Positions 19,931 to 30,300 are shown, numbered from the stretch's first letter. The stretch: 64,000 nt of DNA from Lepidostoma basale (GCA_022606425.2 JAHDVF020000075.1:558001-622000), one strand, 5' to 3'. The notes: a model not told the origin generated them from the sequence alone. Translations and numbers: made by a program.

Positions 19931-20440
19931 AATGTGCACAATGGTGTTCTTCTACCGACCCTTATGTATGGAAGCGAAGTATGGAACTGGCAAAAGAAAG
20001 ATGAAAGTAGAATAAATGCAGTAGAAATGAGATCTCTTAGACGAATGGGTGGATACTCTCTATATGATAGAGTATCGAATGAAAATATAAGAAGTGAATG
20101 CGGTGCGAATGATGGTGTCACGAACAAAATAATGAAAGGATCATTAAGATGGTTTGGACATATGGAAAGAATGAATGAAGAAATAATGGTAAAAAAATTA
20201 TATGTTAATGATGTAAATGGAACCAGAAATAGAGGAAGACCGAGGAAAACGTGGCCCGATCAAATAAATCAAATATTGAATTTCGGCCAAGTGAGGAATC
20301 AGAGAAATTGACGCGCGTGCATGACACGATGTATGAATGTTGAGGAAGCGAGAGAAATATGTCAGGAAAGTAAAGTGTGGCAGTCCATTCTTTCTGCCTA
20401 CCCCTTCGGGTAGACGGCGTGGCGGCTAGTTAGTTAGTTT
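19931..20440 (+). mobile_element. RTE-A copy with 12-bp target-site duplication
   Basis: The perfect repeat TACAAGAAAGCT at 19919-19930 and 20441-20452 sets both ends. The insert encodes NGVLLPTLMYGSEVWNWQKK, EMRSLRRMGGYSLYDRVS, GSLRWFGHMERM, NGTRNRGRPRKTWPDQINQI and, past a stop at 20309, CMNVEEAREICQE plus the SAYPFG terminus. The tail is (TTAG)3. High identity to other copies and the intact duplication suggest a recent insertion. Confidence 0.85.
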
Positions 20441-20477
20441 TACAAGAAAGCTTCAAACATTACAGCGCCAGCCAAAT

Positions 20478-20900
20478 CCATATATCTTCTTCTCCGGCGC
20501 TACAACCCTCAGTGGGTCATGGAATAAACGTCTCCATCCCGTCCTGTCTCTGGCCGCCACCTCCCAGTCTTGCTGCTCCAGGACCTGACAGTCTGCCACG
20601 GCACCATCCAGCCATCGCAGTCTCGGCCTATAGATGCTTCTTCGCCCTGCTGGATTGTCATACAACACTCTTTTGGGGGTCTCCAGATCTCCCATGCGGT
20701 GCAAGTGCCCTAGCCAGCGCAGTCTGTTAATCTTTATAAACTTGACCACGCTGACGTCCTGGTATAGATCGTAGAGCTCTGTGTTGTATCTCCTTCTCCA
20801 CGTCTGACCATCCTTAATGGGTCCGAAGATTCTACGGAGGATCTTCTTTTCGAAGCAGTTTATTTTGTTTTCATCCTTTATATCATTACAGCAAGAGTCA
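20478..20900 (-). mobile_element. RTE-E LINE C-terminus
   Basis: Minus strand: FEKKILRRIFGPIKDGQTWR, RYNTELYDLYQDVSVVKFIK, NRLRWLGHLHRMGDLETPKR, VLYDNPAGRRS, RPRLRWLDGAV, DWEVAARDRTGWRRL. The 3' end lies near 20480, where gaagaag forms a short (GAA) tail. The same family recurs at 48187. Confidence 0.75.
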
Positions 20901-20911
20901 ATTCCATATTA

Positions 20912-21085
20912 ATGGTATAGCTATCATATTGTTTCTCGTGACATGTGAAAGGTAGCTTATCTATCGCCATTTCATCATGTGAATTCTATTATATATCAGA
21001 TCAAAGGCAATCACACTGTCAATCCCGAGACCTTCGTTGTGACAGTCATAGCACTAAACACTCGGCCGCCAAGGTCGTCGGCGTA
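20912..21085 (-). repeat. S-family SINE, minus strand
   Basis: Minus orientation: gacgaccttggcggccgag, ctgtcacaacgaaggtctcggg, gtgtgattgcctttgatctg, gcgatagataagctacctttcacatgtcacg. Confidence 0.65.
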
Positions 21086-21295
21086 AAAAAGCGTCTTTAG
21101 CGTGATGTAGTGGTGGTCTAGGAGATAAAACTTGGTTCCTGATCCAGGGAGCTTGGATTAGCCTAGACACTACCCGATTCTTTCTTCATAATAATGAGTA
21201 ATTTTCTGATCATATTGAAGCTTGTAAAATAAATTCTAATATCAATTATTTAAGTCCTTGGTGATAGCCTTTTTAAAAACAAATGTGGGGTTAAA

Positions 21296-21480
21296 GTTGA
21301 ATCATTTATTATTTCTTGAACAATGATGTAAAACTGAATATTAAATAATTTATAAGATTGAACTTTTATAATATTTCACGTGAATGACAAGTTTTACCTC
21401 TCTATAGCATTATGATTGATAATGTTTTGCACTGTGTGATAATAAAACAGATGTTTTATCATTCGGATTAATTAATATTT
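21296..21480. repeat. PLE-like terminal repeat remnant
   Basis: Begins with the extension attatttcttgaacaatgatgtaaaact, then aacttttataatatttcacgtgaatgacaagttttacc, a decayed arm with a shortened motif. Confidence 0.5.
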
Positions 21481-21575
21481 ATTTACGATTAATTCAGTTT
21501 TTCTTTTTTCATATTAAATGTACTTTTCTTTTAGTGCTTTTTTTAATTGTGTAGATGAAATCATGTCTTGTTGTA

Positions 21576-22858
21576 ATGGGTGTTTTTTTAGCTGCATGAG
21601 AAGTTTCAATGGTTGTTGTCTATGGTTTGATAGTTGATAATGTCAAATTGTGTTGACATTTCTGTTCAGTAAGGTTTGACAATTCATCATGAATCGTTTA
21701 ACGCCAGAACAACGCTTCCAAATTGTGGAAATTTACTTTGAAAAAAATAAATCTGTTCGCCAAGTTCATAGAGCACTTCGTCCATTTTACGGTCAACATA
21801 ATCGGCCTAGTGAGCAAGCAATTCGTGCAGTTATTGATCGTTTTCGCACTAATTTTACTCTTCTCGATTCAAAACCATCAGCAAGACAAAGAAATATGCG
21901 TACCGGAGAGAATATTGCTGCTGTAGCGCGAAGTGTTGAAGAAGTGTTCTCAACTTGCCGGCCTTTGTCCTTCGACTACGTGGAAATTTTTACTTAAGGA
22001 TCTTGGCTTACGTGCCTATAAAATACAGCTCATGTAAGAATTAAAGCCAAATGACCATCGTTTACGTTGCATTTTTGCTGATTGGGCTAATTTGAAACTG
22101 GCCGAAGATAAGCATTTTTACCGAAGAATTATGTTTAGTGATGAAGCTCATTTCTGGTTAAATGGCTTCGTCAATAAGCAAAATTGCCATATATGGAGCG
22201 CAGACAATCCTCAAGACATTAACGAATCACCATTACATTCATTCAAATTGAATATTTGGTGCGGTTTACACGCTGGCGGCATCATCGGTTCTTATTTCTT
22301 TCGAAATGAGGAAGGAACTGCCGTTACGGTGAATGGCGAGCGCTATCGAGCCATGCTGACGGTTTTTTTGTTTCCATAAATTAATCAGCTTAACATCGAC
22401 GACATTTGGTTCCAACAAGACGGCGCAACTTGCCATACAGCGCGCTTAACCATTAATTTATTGCAAAATCAATATTATGACAACTTTATTTCCAGAAGTG
22501 GTCCTGTGAACTGGCTCTCTCGTTCGTGCGACTTGACGCCTCTTGATTACTTTTTATGGGGCTATCTTAAGTCATTGGTTTATGCCGACAAACTAGCAAC
22601 TCTTGAAGCATTGGAAGCCAATATTCAAGCCACCATTGATGCCATACGGCCAGATTTATTGGAAAAAGTATTGAAGAATTGGACTGATCGAATGGACTAT
22701 GTAACTCGTAGCCGCGGCGGACGTATGCCGGAAATCATATTTAAAAAATAAATGTCATAAAATTATCTACCAGATTATAATAATAAAAAATTCATTCCAA
22801 AAATATTTCTGTCTTGTATTATTATTTAAAGTTCTCAAGCTCTTAAAAAAACACCCTA
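21576..22858 (+). mobile_element. Mariner-type (IS630-Tc1-mariner) transposon, both ends present
   Basis: The element is 1,283 bp. TA dinucleotides flank it (21574-21575 and 22859-22860). The left end reads ATGGGTGTTTTTTTAGCTGC then atgagaa; the right end, inverted, reads TAGGGTGTTTTTTTAAGAGC then ttgagaa. These are imperfect terminal inverted repeats of about 28 bp. A transposase pseudogene fills the interior. Presence of both ends and the TA pair shows a complete ancient insertion. Confidence 0.9.
21689..22751 (+). pseudogene. Mariner-type transposase pseudogene
   Basis: The N-terminal DNA-binding part starts MNRLTPEQRFQIVEIYFEKN and continues KSVRQVHRALRPF. The catalytic part has FSDEAHFWLNG (first Asp, about codon 17 of the frame opening at 22092), WFQQDGATCHTA (second Asp) and SRSCDLTPLDYFLWGYLKSL (third Asp). 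I count 36 residues between the second and third Asp, more than the 34 of classic mariner. It is broken by a frameshift near 21950-21970, a TAA at 22035-22037 (after KIQLM) and another in-frame TAA at 22377-22379 just before INQLNIDDIWF. All three catalytic Asp codons survive, but no intact protein can be made. Confidence 0.9.
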
Positions 22859-22879
22859 TACAATTACTAGGAAAAGCGA

Positions 22880-23110
22880 ATAACCAGGTTTTCTTCTTCT
22901 CTCTAGCCATCTCTCCGTAGCTGGACGTAGGTCTCTTCAAATAATTTCAATTTTCTTCTATCCGGCGCGTCTTTTATCAGCCTATCTTTTTTAGGGTCGA
23001 CGGATGCCTGTTTCTCCTTCCCATGGTCTCCACATTAAAATCTGAATACCCATCTATCTACTACCTCTCTGACAATATATGCCCTGCCCATTTTATTGAC
23101 TTTTTCTTGA
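22880..23110 (-). mobile_element. RTE-G LINE C-terminus, decayed
   Basis: Minus strand: WVF, GDHGKEKQASVDPKKDRLI, DRRKLKLFEETYVQLRRDG, then an Arg/Lys-rich end with gaagaag. It aligns in layout with the copy at 49738. Confidence 0.55.
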
Positions 23111-23189
23111 CTAAAGTCAAGAAAAAGAGAGTATCTTGTCTTCCGAAAGTTTTTAACAGATGCAACATTGTTTTGTTGTAATAGTGGAC

Positions 23190-23385
23190 ATAAAGGATTC
23201 CCACCGCTTACCCGAAGCTGTAATAGGCGAACGGCGCCCTTCGTCAGCTTCGCTCATTCAATCCCTAGGCCCGTCCTTCGTCCATGCGGGACTTACGTAA
23301 GAAAAAAAAAGTATAAAAGAAATCAAGAGGGGCCAGGCCGCATTTAATCTACTGATATTTTCCTCTATGTCCCGCCAAACATGCA
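23190..23385 (+). repeat. Unclassified dispersed repeat (Rep2)
   Basis: Core accgcttacccgaagctgtaataggcg, cggcgcccttcgtcagc, ccgcatttaatctact. Related copies are at 36080-36225 (same strand) and about 49620-49690 (opposite strand). Confidence 0.55.
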
Positions 23386-23514
23386 GATAACACTAAAAAA
23401 ACACTTAAAATATGTCTAAACAAAATGTATATAAAAAAGTCAATTTTTTTGTTATATCATTTTGAAAAAATGAACAGGTTTGATTTGATTCTCGCAACAG
23501 ATTCCTGAAATCGT

Positions 23515-23770
23515 AGGTGAACAATATCTCCGGAAAGAGCGGCAGCCGCAGCCCTCCGTTCGCGTGTGGCCGCTGCGCTGTTGATGAACAAACTCCCGCT
23601 AAAACAACATTTGCGGAAATTAATTTAGATCGTATCGCGGTCCCGATCTCGTACGCGGGAGATGGATCACCAGCCTCTCGCGGCACCTGTGATCTCCATT
23701 CAGCTAATGCCGACTTTGCGGGAGCAGATTTATTGATGTTCAAATTTCAACGACTAAGGTTTATCTCCGT
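23515..23770 (+). other. GC-rich intronic block, no gene recognised
   Basis: Both strands are open for about 110 codons, but neither frame shows a recognisable domain or repeat-family match. It could be ancestral intron or a conserved non-coding block. Confidence 0.3.
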
Positions 23771-23884
23771 GGGAAGTCGTTTTTCCGCAGGACGCTTAAT
23801 AATTCAAAGCATCTCTAATACATTCTCATTTAAAACCACCCGATACTAAGTAATACAAATGACGTGTAAACATTGAACCATACT

Positions 23885-24125
23885 AGTACTCATGTAGATA
23901 TTCCGTTGAGCTGGAGAGGATTCACAAAATAATTCTGAGGTATCTCTACATGAGGGAGTATGGTAGCTATCCGTGGCTCTATCCCACGGCATTTATTTTG
24001 GGAATGTTGGGGACCACTCTCTACAGATTCGAAGAAATGTGTTTCTCATAACCCATTTTCTTAGATGAATCAAGGGATATTTCAAAAACTCGGCCGTGCT
24101 GGAGGATGTTGGTATTTTTGTTCTT
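23885..24125 (+). mobile_element. J (jockey-like) LINE fragment, left half
   Basis: Encodes LERIHKIILRYLYMREYGSY, PWLYPTAFILGMLGTT, then a decayed THFLR..GIF block. This resembles the region after the reverse transcriptase in jockey-type ORF2. The right half resumes at 26937, after an L2 insertion. Confidence 0.6.
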
Positions 24126-26936
24126 TATGCTAGATTAATTAGTAAAGACACCGATAAGGTCTCTTTTATAAATCATGGAGGAATCGCCACTGTTGTCCGC
24201 CAAGGTTTACGGATTGTTAAAACTCTTTTCGGAAAATACAATACTTTTGAATACCTAGCGTGTCGCATATCATCTGCGTCAGTCGCTTTCACTCTTATTA
24301 CAATATATCGCCCTGGATCCAAAAAAATATCTTCCGAGTTTTTCTACGAGTTCTCCGATATACTAGAATCAGCCGTAAGCCTCAACGATAAAATAATTAT
24401 AACTGGTGATCTGAATATCAGGTTAGATCGGCAGTCATCAGCCTACACGGTACGCTTCAACGACATTCTCCAATGCTATGGATGCACTCAATGGATCACA
24501 GAACCGACACACACTGGGGGAGGAATCCTGGACGTCTTCATCTCTAGGAAAGAAGATCCCGCGCTTCTGTGCACAGTAACTGATATAGGATTATCTGACC
24601 ACAAACTGTTACGCACAGAAATGGAGCTAAACCCCCCAAGGCCAACTTTCAGGAAAATAATTTCTAGGTCGTGGAGGACTTTTGACACAGAGGGTTTTAT
24701 AAAAGATTTGACCAATTCCCCTCTGTGTGACTCTTCTACTATCTCCACGTCTCCTCTAAATGACCTAGTTAACTTATACAATAGTGTTCTAACATCGCTC
24801 CTTGATAAGTTTGCCCCAGTGTCCACAAAAACTTGCCGGATTCGCACGTCAGAGGTGTGGTTTGACAATGAGTGTAGAAAACGGAAGAGAGAAATGCGAA
24901 GGCAAGAACGAAGTTTTCGAAGTGGTGAAATACCAAGAGATGCGTGGATAATATCCCAAAAATCCTACCGAACAATGGTAAAAGCAAAGAGAGCTGATTT
25001 CTGGAGGGACAAAATAACTGCAGAAAAGAAAAATCCCAGAAGCCTCTGGAAATCAGTTCGATCCGTGCTTGCCAACACCCATCAACAAACCGTGACGTCA
25101 CTATCTCCTACGGACTTCGCATCACACTTTGAAGAAAAAGTGAACTCCATTCGCGCATCAACCATTACAGCCCCATCACCGTTCTTCTCCGAGAATACTG
25201 GAGGGAGCCTCCTTAAGTTTACGGACACTGACCTAGCTTTAATAACAAGATTAATATTAGGATCGCCCAATAAGCAGTGCTCACTTGATCCGATCCCGAC
25301 ATGGTTACTAAAAAAGTGCTGTCATCAACTTGCCCCAATATTGTTAAATATATTTAATAAATCTCTTCGAACCGGCCAAGTCCCCGAACCACTTAAGATG
25401 GCTATCGTCACTCCCCTTCTCAAAAAATCTCAATTAGATTCTGAAAATCTAGTAAATTATCGTCCGGTCTCAAATTTGCCTTTCATTTCCAAATTATTAG
25501 AAAAATTGTAGCCAGCCAAATCAATTCCCACCTCACAGCAAATGATCTATTATCAAAATTCCAGTCTGCATACAGACCTAATCATTCAACGGAAACAGGA
25601 CTTCTTCGTATCATGTCGGATCTGGTATTAGCTAATGAATCGGGCAAGTTAGCACTGCTTTCTTTACTAGATATGAGTGCTGCTTTTGATACCATCGATC
25701 ATTCTTACCTCATTAAACGGCTCGAGACTACTTACGGTTTCACAGGCAATACAATAGAGTGGATAACTTCATATCTGTCGGATCGCTCACAAGCAGTTCA
25801 GGTCGCAGGGAAAATATCGTCTTTTTCACCCTCAAATCTGGTGTTCCGCAAGGTTCAGTGCTAGGCCCGATATTATTTATAATGTTCACTAATGACATTG
25901 TCAAAATAATTGATTCATTTGGTCTGCTGTCTCATTGCTATGCTGACGACCAGCAAATTTATTTCTTTTGTGACCCTCACAACATCAGCCATCTAAAATC
26001 TATAACTTTAAAGTGCATTGAAGCTATATCGAATTGGATGGCCTCAAATAAATTAAAATTAAACCCTTCCAAAACGGAATTTCTCTGGACTGCCTCAATG
26101 AAGCGCCAGCACTTAGTCGATCATGCTCCGATATCAACATTCGGAATTGACATCATCCCTAATAACTCCATAAAACTTCTTGGAGTCAACTTCGAAGCAG
26201 ATCTCTCATTAAAAACCCAAATAAATAAGACAGTGAGCGCCAGCTTCTTTCACCTAAGGCAGCTCAAAGCAATCAAAAGAAATATTCCCACTGATGCATT
26301 AAAAACACTTGTTAATTCCTTCGTCGTATCTCGACTCGACTATTGCAACGGCATATATGCCAACATACCCAAGAAACAAACGAACAAACTTCAATCCGTT
26401 TTCAATGCGGCAGCACGACTTATAAAAGGTGTTCCAAAAAACTCGCATATTTCACAACATCTAAAAGATCTTCATTGGCTCAAGTGTCCTGAAAGAATCC
26501 AGTATAAACTATGCTGGACGGTTTTTAAAGCGCTTCACGGAATGGCACCAGCCTATATATCTGAACTTTGTGTTGCTGATAGCCCTAACTTGCGGCAATC
26601 TACGCTTCGATCAGCAAACTCCTCGGCAATAGGCAGATTAGTTGAGCCAAAGCGCAACCCCCGGACAAATTTCGGAGATCGGGCCTTCGCAGTGGCAGGT
26701 CCGTCCGCCTGGAATATGCTTCCTGCACGCCTCAGATGCATTGACAATCCGACAGACTTTAAATCTCACCTAAAACCCACCTTTTCAAAATATCCCATAA
26801 AATGTAAACAACGGTTATCTGATTGCTGGTGTCACATGCAGCTCTCATGACTAAAAACATTGTCAAAGCGCCCTTGAGGTGAGCTATTCACGAAAACGGC
26901 GCTATACAAATTAGCCTAATTATTATTATTATTATA
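24126..26936 (+). mobile_element. L2-clade LINE, 5'-truncated, with 3' hairpin and (TTA)n tail
   Basis: The longest element in the window. It carries the C-terminal part of an apurinic-type endonuclease, a broken reverse transcriptase, and a 3' UTR with GCGCCCTTGAGGTGA ... TCAC ... AAAACGGCGCTATACAAATT. The paired blocks are GCGCC at 26868-26872 and GGCGC at 26898-26902, with GTGA/TCAC inside. It ends in TTATTATTATTATTA. This 3' signature resembles that of vertebrate L2 elements. It lies inside a J fragment. The left boundary is approximate. Confidence 0.8.
24150..26850 (+). pseudogene. L2 ORF2 pseudogene: endonuclease and reverse transcriptase
   Basis: Endonuclease blocks: HGGIATVVRQGL, FEYLACRISS, TLITIYRPGS, IIITGDLNIRLD, LDVFISRKED, GLSDHKLL (the GDxN and SDH motifs). 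After a linker the reverse transcriptase shows SLDPIPTWLLKKC, MAIVTPLLKK, NYRPVSNLPFISKLLEKL, then LLDMSAAFDTIDH, LKSGVPQGSVLGPILFIMF, SHCYADDQQIYFF and SNWMASNKLKLNPSKTEFLW. The C-terminus has VSRLDYCNGIYANIPKKQ, HLKDLHWLKCPERIQYKL and FGDRAFAVAGPSAWNMLPAR. Frames change near 25505 and 25830, so it is inactive although the catalytic YADD survives. Confidence 0.85.
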
Positions 26937-27080
26937 TTATCTCTAACAGCGTCAGTATAGATTATTTTACCTGCCGTACACTAAGACCAACCTGTTTCTG
27001 GTGACACCGGTAGAGAGAGCATTCTGCTGAACATGATCTCCTCGGAGATTTCACATGGTCTCAAATTCATTCCTTAAATT
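26937..27080 (+). mobile_element. J LINE fragment, right half
   Basis: Encodes RQRQYRLFYLP, TNLFLVTPVERA and PRRFHMVSN, the continuation of the fragment ending near 24125, judged by the uninterrupted copy at 40285-40709 (LRQRQHRLFYLPTCRTNLPL, VMPVGRAIKLLNM). Confidence 0.6.
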
Positions 27081-27089
27081 TTAAATGCG

Positions 27090-27290
27090 TGCGTTATATC
27101 TTTTGAGTATTGAGCGAAGGCACCTATTTATAAACACCTGGAGTTTACCAATAACGTCCGCGGTAGATTTCCAAGTCTCACATCCGTACAGCAGTACGCT
27201 TTTAACTCTACTGCTGAATATTTGGAACTTGAGTTTTCTCGAAATGATACTAGAACGCCATACAGGGCGAAGCCTAGCGATTAATATATA
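27090..27290 (-). mobile_element. RTE-B internal fragment
   Basis: Minus strand matches the MLRPVWRSSIISRKLKLQIF and KSVLLYGCE part of RTE-B (compare 39020-39190), now frame-damaged. It has no tail. Confidence 0.65.
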
Positions 27291-27294
27291 GTAC

Positions 27295-28305
27295 GCTCTG
27301 GCAAGGCTCTGTTTTAGGACCCCTTTTATTTATCATGTTTACGAATGACGTTGCCAAAATAATCGAATCCTTTGGCCTCCTCTCACATTGCTATGCTGAT
27401 GATCAGCAACTTTATTTTTTCTGCAACCCTGATGACACCAAACATCTTACGTCAATAACTGTCAACTGCATTGATACCATATCCAGATGGATGGCATCAA
27501 ACAAACTTAAACTAAATCCATCCAAAACGGAATTTCTCTGGACTTCTTCCGCAAAGCGTCAACATCTTATCGATCATTCCTCAATTTCAACAGCTGACAA
27601 TATCGTTCCCAAAAACTCCACAAAGCTTCTTGGTGTGTATCTTGACGCAAATCTGTCTCTAAAATCCCAAATTAATAACACGGTCAGCGCTAGTTTCTTC
27701 CACCTAAGACGATTAAAATCCGTCAAAAGGAGTCTTCCCCGTGACACTTTCAAAACTCTTGTAAATTCCTTCGTTGTGTCACGACTTGATTATTGTAATG
27801 GAATTTATGCAAACATTCCAAAACAACAAATAAACAAACTTCAATCTGCGTTCAATGTAGCAGCAAGGCTCAATAAAGGCATTCCAAAAAAGTCACATAT
27901 AACACAACATCTCAAAGAACTTCACTGGCTTAAAAGTCCAGAAAGAATCCAGTATAAACTCTGCTGGACAGTTTTCAAAGCGCTACATGGAATGGCACCA
28001 AGTTATATATCTGAACTCTGTATAACGGACAGCCTAAATTCACGGAAATCCACACTTCGCTCGGCGAACTCCTCAGCAATAGGAAGATTAGTTGAGCCGA
28101 AGCGTTGCCCCAGTACGAATTTCGGGGATCGAGCGTTCGCGGTAGCCGGTCCATCAGCTTGGAACAATCTCCCTTCACACCTTAGATGCATAAATGATCC
28201 GACACATTTCAGATCTAAATTGAAACCCCATCTTTTTCATATTTCATACCCAATTTAAATATGTACTATATGTTATATTTGTTAAATAAAGAATTGGAAT
28301 AATTT
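27295..28305 (+). pseudogene. Second L2 copy: reverse transcriptase C-terminal half
   Basis: Open for 307 codons from MFTNDVAKIIESFGLLSHCY (27335), with ADDQQLYFF, SRWMASNKLKLNPSKTEFLW, FVVSRLDYCNGIYANIPKQQ, HLKELHWLKSPERIQYKL and FGDRAFAVAGPSAWNNLPSH. It starts abruptly at GQGSVLGPLLFI without endonuclease. It lacks the GCGCC/GGCGC hairpin seen in the neighbouring copy and ends near aataaagaattgg, perhaps a premature poly(A) site or a 3' deletion. Its frame is better preserved than in the 24150 copy. Confidence 0.85.
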
Positions 28306-28985
28306 AATCTTCATAAAGTACTTTCTTGCGTAAGTTTTTGCTTTGCAAATCACATAACCTACAAAAATTAGAACACGAAATGAAAATAAATAGCTTATTT
28401 AGCCCAAATTATACAATAAAGTCATATTATGTTCTTTGGGCTTAAAGCTCGGCTTGCTCATCTGGCTGTACGGGCTTTATAAGCATATTTCATTGTTTAT
28501 GACTGAAGTAGACTTACAATAATTAAACTCCATCTAGCGCCGGCTCTCGCTATCATTTCTTTGTCACTCTACACCAGCGCCACGCGAGACGGCGGCCGTC
28601 GCTGGAAGCTACCACTCGCGGAGGACAAACAATGCCCCATTTGTTTTAATTTGGACAATTTACTAAACCATTTTTGATAAAGTAACATTTTTATTAGCTC
28701 TGACGACAGTGGCTCTAATTACTTTCTGCTTTATTAATGTGGAAATGAAATTAATTTCGGCGTTTTTAATGGATTTAATGTTCGCTCTTTTGGAGCGCGG
28801 AGCGAGATTTTTGCCAATAATTGAATAAAATTGTCCTTTCGACATCGGGCTGCTCGCTTACCATTTTTTGAGTTTTCGAATATTATTTCGAGTCCGTGCT
28901 TAACACAGTTACAAATTTACGAGTATAATTAATTAGTTCTTGTAAAAATAGAAATAAATTATTTTAATTATCTAATATGAGATAT

Positions 28986-29221
28986 ATGACGACCTTCGTA
29001 CCCAGTGGTAAGTGCTTTGACTGCCACACCAAAGGCCCTGGGTTCGATTCCCGGCGATGGCAGTGTGATTGTCACACTGTCTTTGGTCTGGTCAAGAATT
29101 CACAAGACAATAAAATGGCGATAGATTAGCTACCTGTCACATGTCACGAGAATCAATATGATATCTATACCCTTTACATCCATTTGGCTCGCCTGTAATG
29201 ATGTAAAGAGCGATTCAACAA

Positions 29222-29267
<46 letters not shown>

Positions 29268-29270
29268 TAT
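28986..29270 (+). repeat. tRNA-derived SINE (S family) with (AAT)n tail
   Basis: gacgaccttcgtacccagtggtaagtgctttgactgcc, GGGTTCGATTCCCGGCG (B box), gtgtgattgtcacactgtctttggtctgg, body, gatgtaaagagcgattcaac, and about 15 AAT units (29221-29268). It is one of the two best copies here. Confidence 0.8.
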
Positions 29271-29272
29271 GT

Positions 29273-29490
29273 GAGGATGAGGATATTATAAGATGGACTA
29301 GACAGTGAAGGAAGGTCTGTCATGTCCAAAGAATGGACACCACCAGACTCCTCTATATTGTATACACGGTCAGCCTCACGGAACTCGTGAAAGGCCTATA
29401 AAAAAATAGAATATAGGCTGGGAATTCACTTCACAGGAGGGGTAACCATCTGGAGAACAGACCACATAGGTCTATAGCAAGGAAGAAGAA
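29273..29490 (+). mobile_element. RTE-D 3' fragment, decayed
   Basis: gaggatattataagatggactagacagtgaaggaaggtctgtcatgtcc matches the E(D/N)IVRW.RQxRRYWYAHV region of RTE-D; the end (ggtctatagcaaggaagaagaagaat) has a (GAA) tail. Confidence 0.45.
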
Positions 29491-29617
29491 GAATAGTTTT
29501 TTTTAGTTTATAGAAGTAAAATGATGATATAGTTAAAGCATCAAATACCACTCATTAAAAATAATAACAATAAATTTCTGAATACAGGAGTTTCCATCAA
29601 CATTTAACATCTTTGTT

Positions 29618-29781
29618 TCTCGAGCGCCAGCTATCCTGAGGGAAACTTCGGATGAAACCAGCTATTAGATAGTTCGATTAGTCTTTCGCCCCCATACCCA
29701 GTTCAGACAATCGATTTGCACGTCAGAATCGCTTCGGCCCTCCATCAGGGTTTCCCCTGACTTCGACCTGACCAGGCATAG
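29618..29781 (-). pseudogene. 28S ribosomal RNA fragment
   Basis: The minus strand reads ATGCCTGGTCAGG..., CGAAGCGATTCTGACGTGCA, AATCGATTGTCTGAACTGGG, TATGGGGGCGAAAGACTAAT, CGAACTATCTAATAGCTGGT, AGTTTCCCTCAGGATAGCTG and GCGCTCGAG. This is the highly conserved part of animal 28S rRNA just after the D3 region. About 164 bp are kept with scattered substitutions (for example GATGAAACC for GGAGGGAACC), so it is a dead copy. No flanking duplication is obvious. Confidence 0.9.
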
Positions 29782-29872
29782 TGTTGCAACTTAAAAAAAC
29801 GACACAAGGTATGCGTGACATCTATGAATATAACCACAGTGGAATAATCGAAAAACGAGCACATGGCAGATT

Positions 29873-30069
29873 AATTAATACGAATGAGAACATCAGTTTT
29901 CTAGAAGTTTTATTAAATAAAACTTCTAGAAAACTTTTGAAATGAAAACGAAACGAAAACATCAGTTTTCTAGAAGTTTTATTAAATAAAACTTCTAGAA
30001 AACTGACGTTTTCTTTCGTATAAATTATTTAATATGAAGTTTTCCATCATTGTTTAAGAAACAATTAAA
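29873..30069. mobile_element. PLE-like foldback with 10-bp target-site duplication
   Basis: ATGGCAGATT at 29863-29872 and 30070-30079 brackets 197 bp. Inside, GAACATCAGTTTTCTAGAAG TTTTATT and its inverse occur twice, and the right end is the extension gaagttttccatcattgtttaagaaacaatt. The hammerhead-like centre seen in relatives is absent, so the central part was lost. Confidence 0.8.
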
Positions 30070-30194
30070 ATGGCAGATTGCCTGAATTTACAAGTGTACC
30101 ATTTCATCATTTCAGCTTGGGTTTTCATAAAAAAAAAATACTTTTAAAACAGGGCTTCAATTTGTAATACTATAAACTTATAGCGTTAACACTG

Positions 30195-30300
30195 GAATTC
30201 CATAATGACGATTTTTCATATGAATTAAAACACTGTTTTCTACTTTTGAGTTTATTTTTCTCGACATATTTTACATCTTCGAATCGGCACAAACCAATAC
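30195..30300. repeat. PLE-like terminal repeat remnant
   Basis: Contains ttatagcgttaacactggaattccataatgacg (extension) and cacttttgagtttatttttctcgacat in outer-to-inner order; the motif is decayed (atattttacatcttc). Confidence 0.5.

Noticed and set aside
23517..23849. Overlapping 110-codon frames as an exon
   Set aside because: No recognisable domain, no splice-site context that would fit GABA-B-R1 phase, and both strands are equally open.
26940..27080. Simple 3' flank of the L2 element
   Set aside because: It encodes the continuation of the J LINE fragment (RLFYLP...TNL..VTPVERA), so it is the far side of a nested host element.
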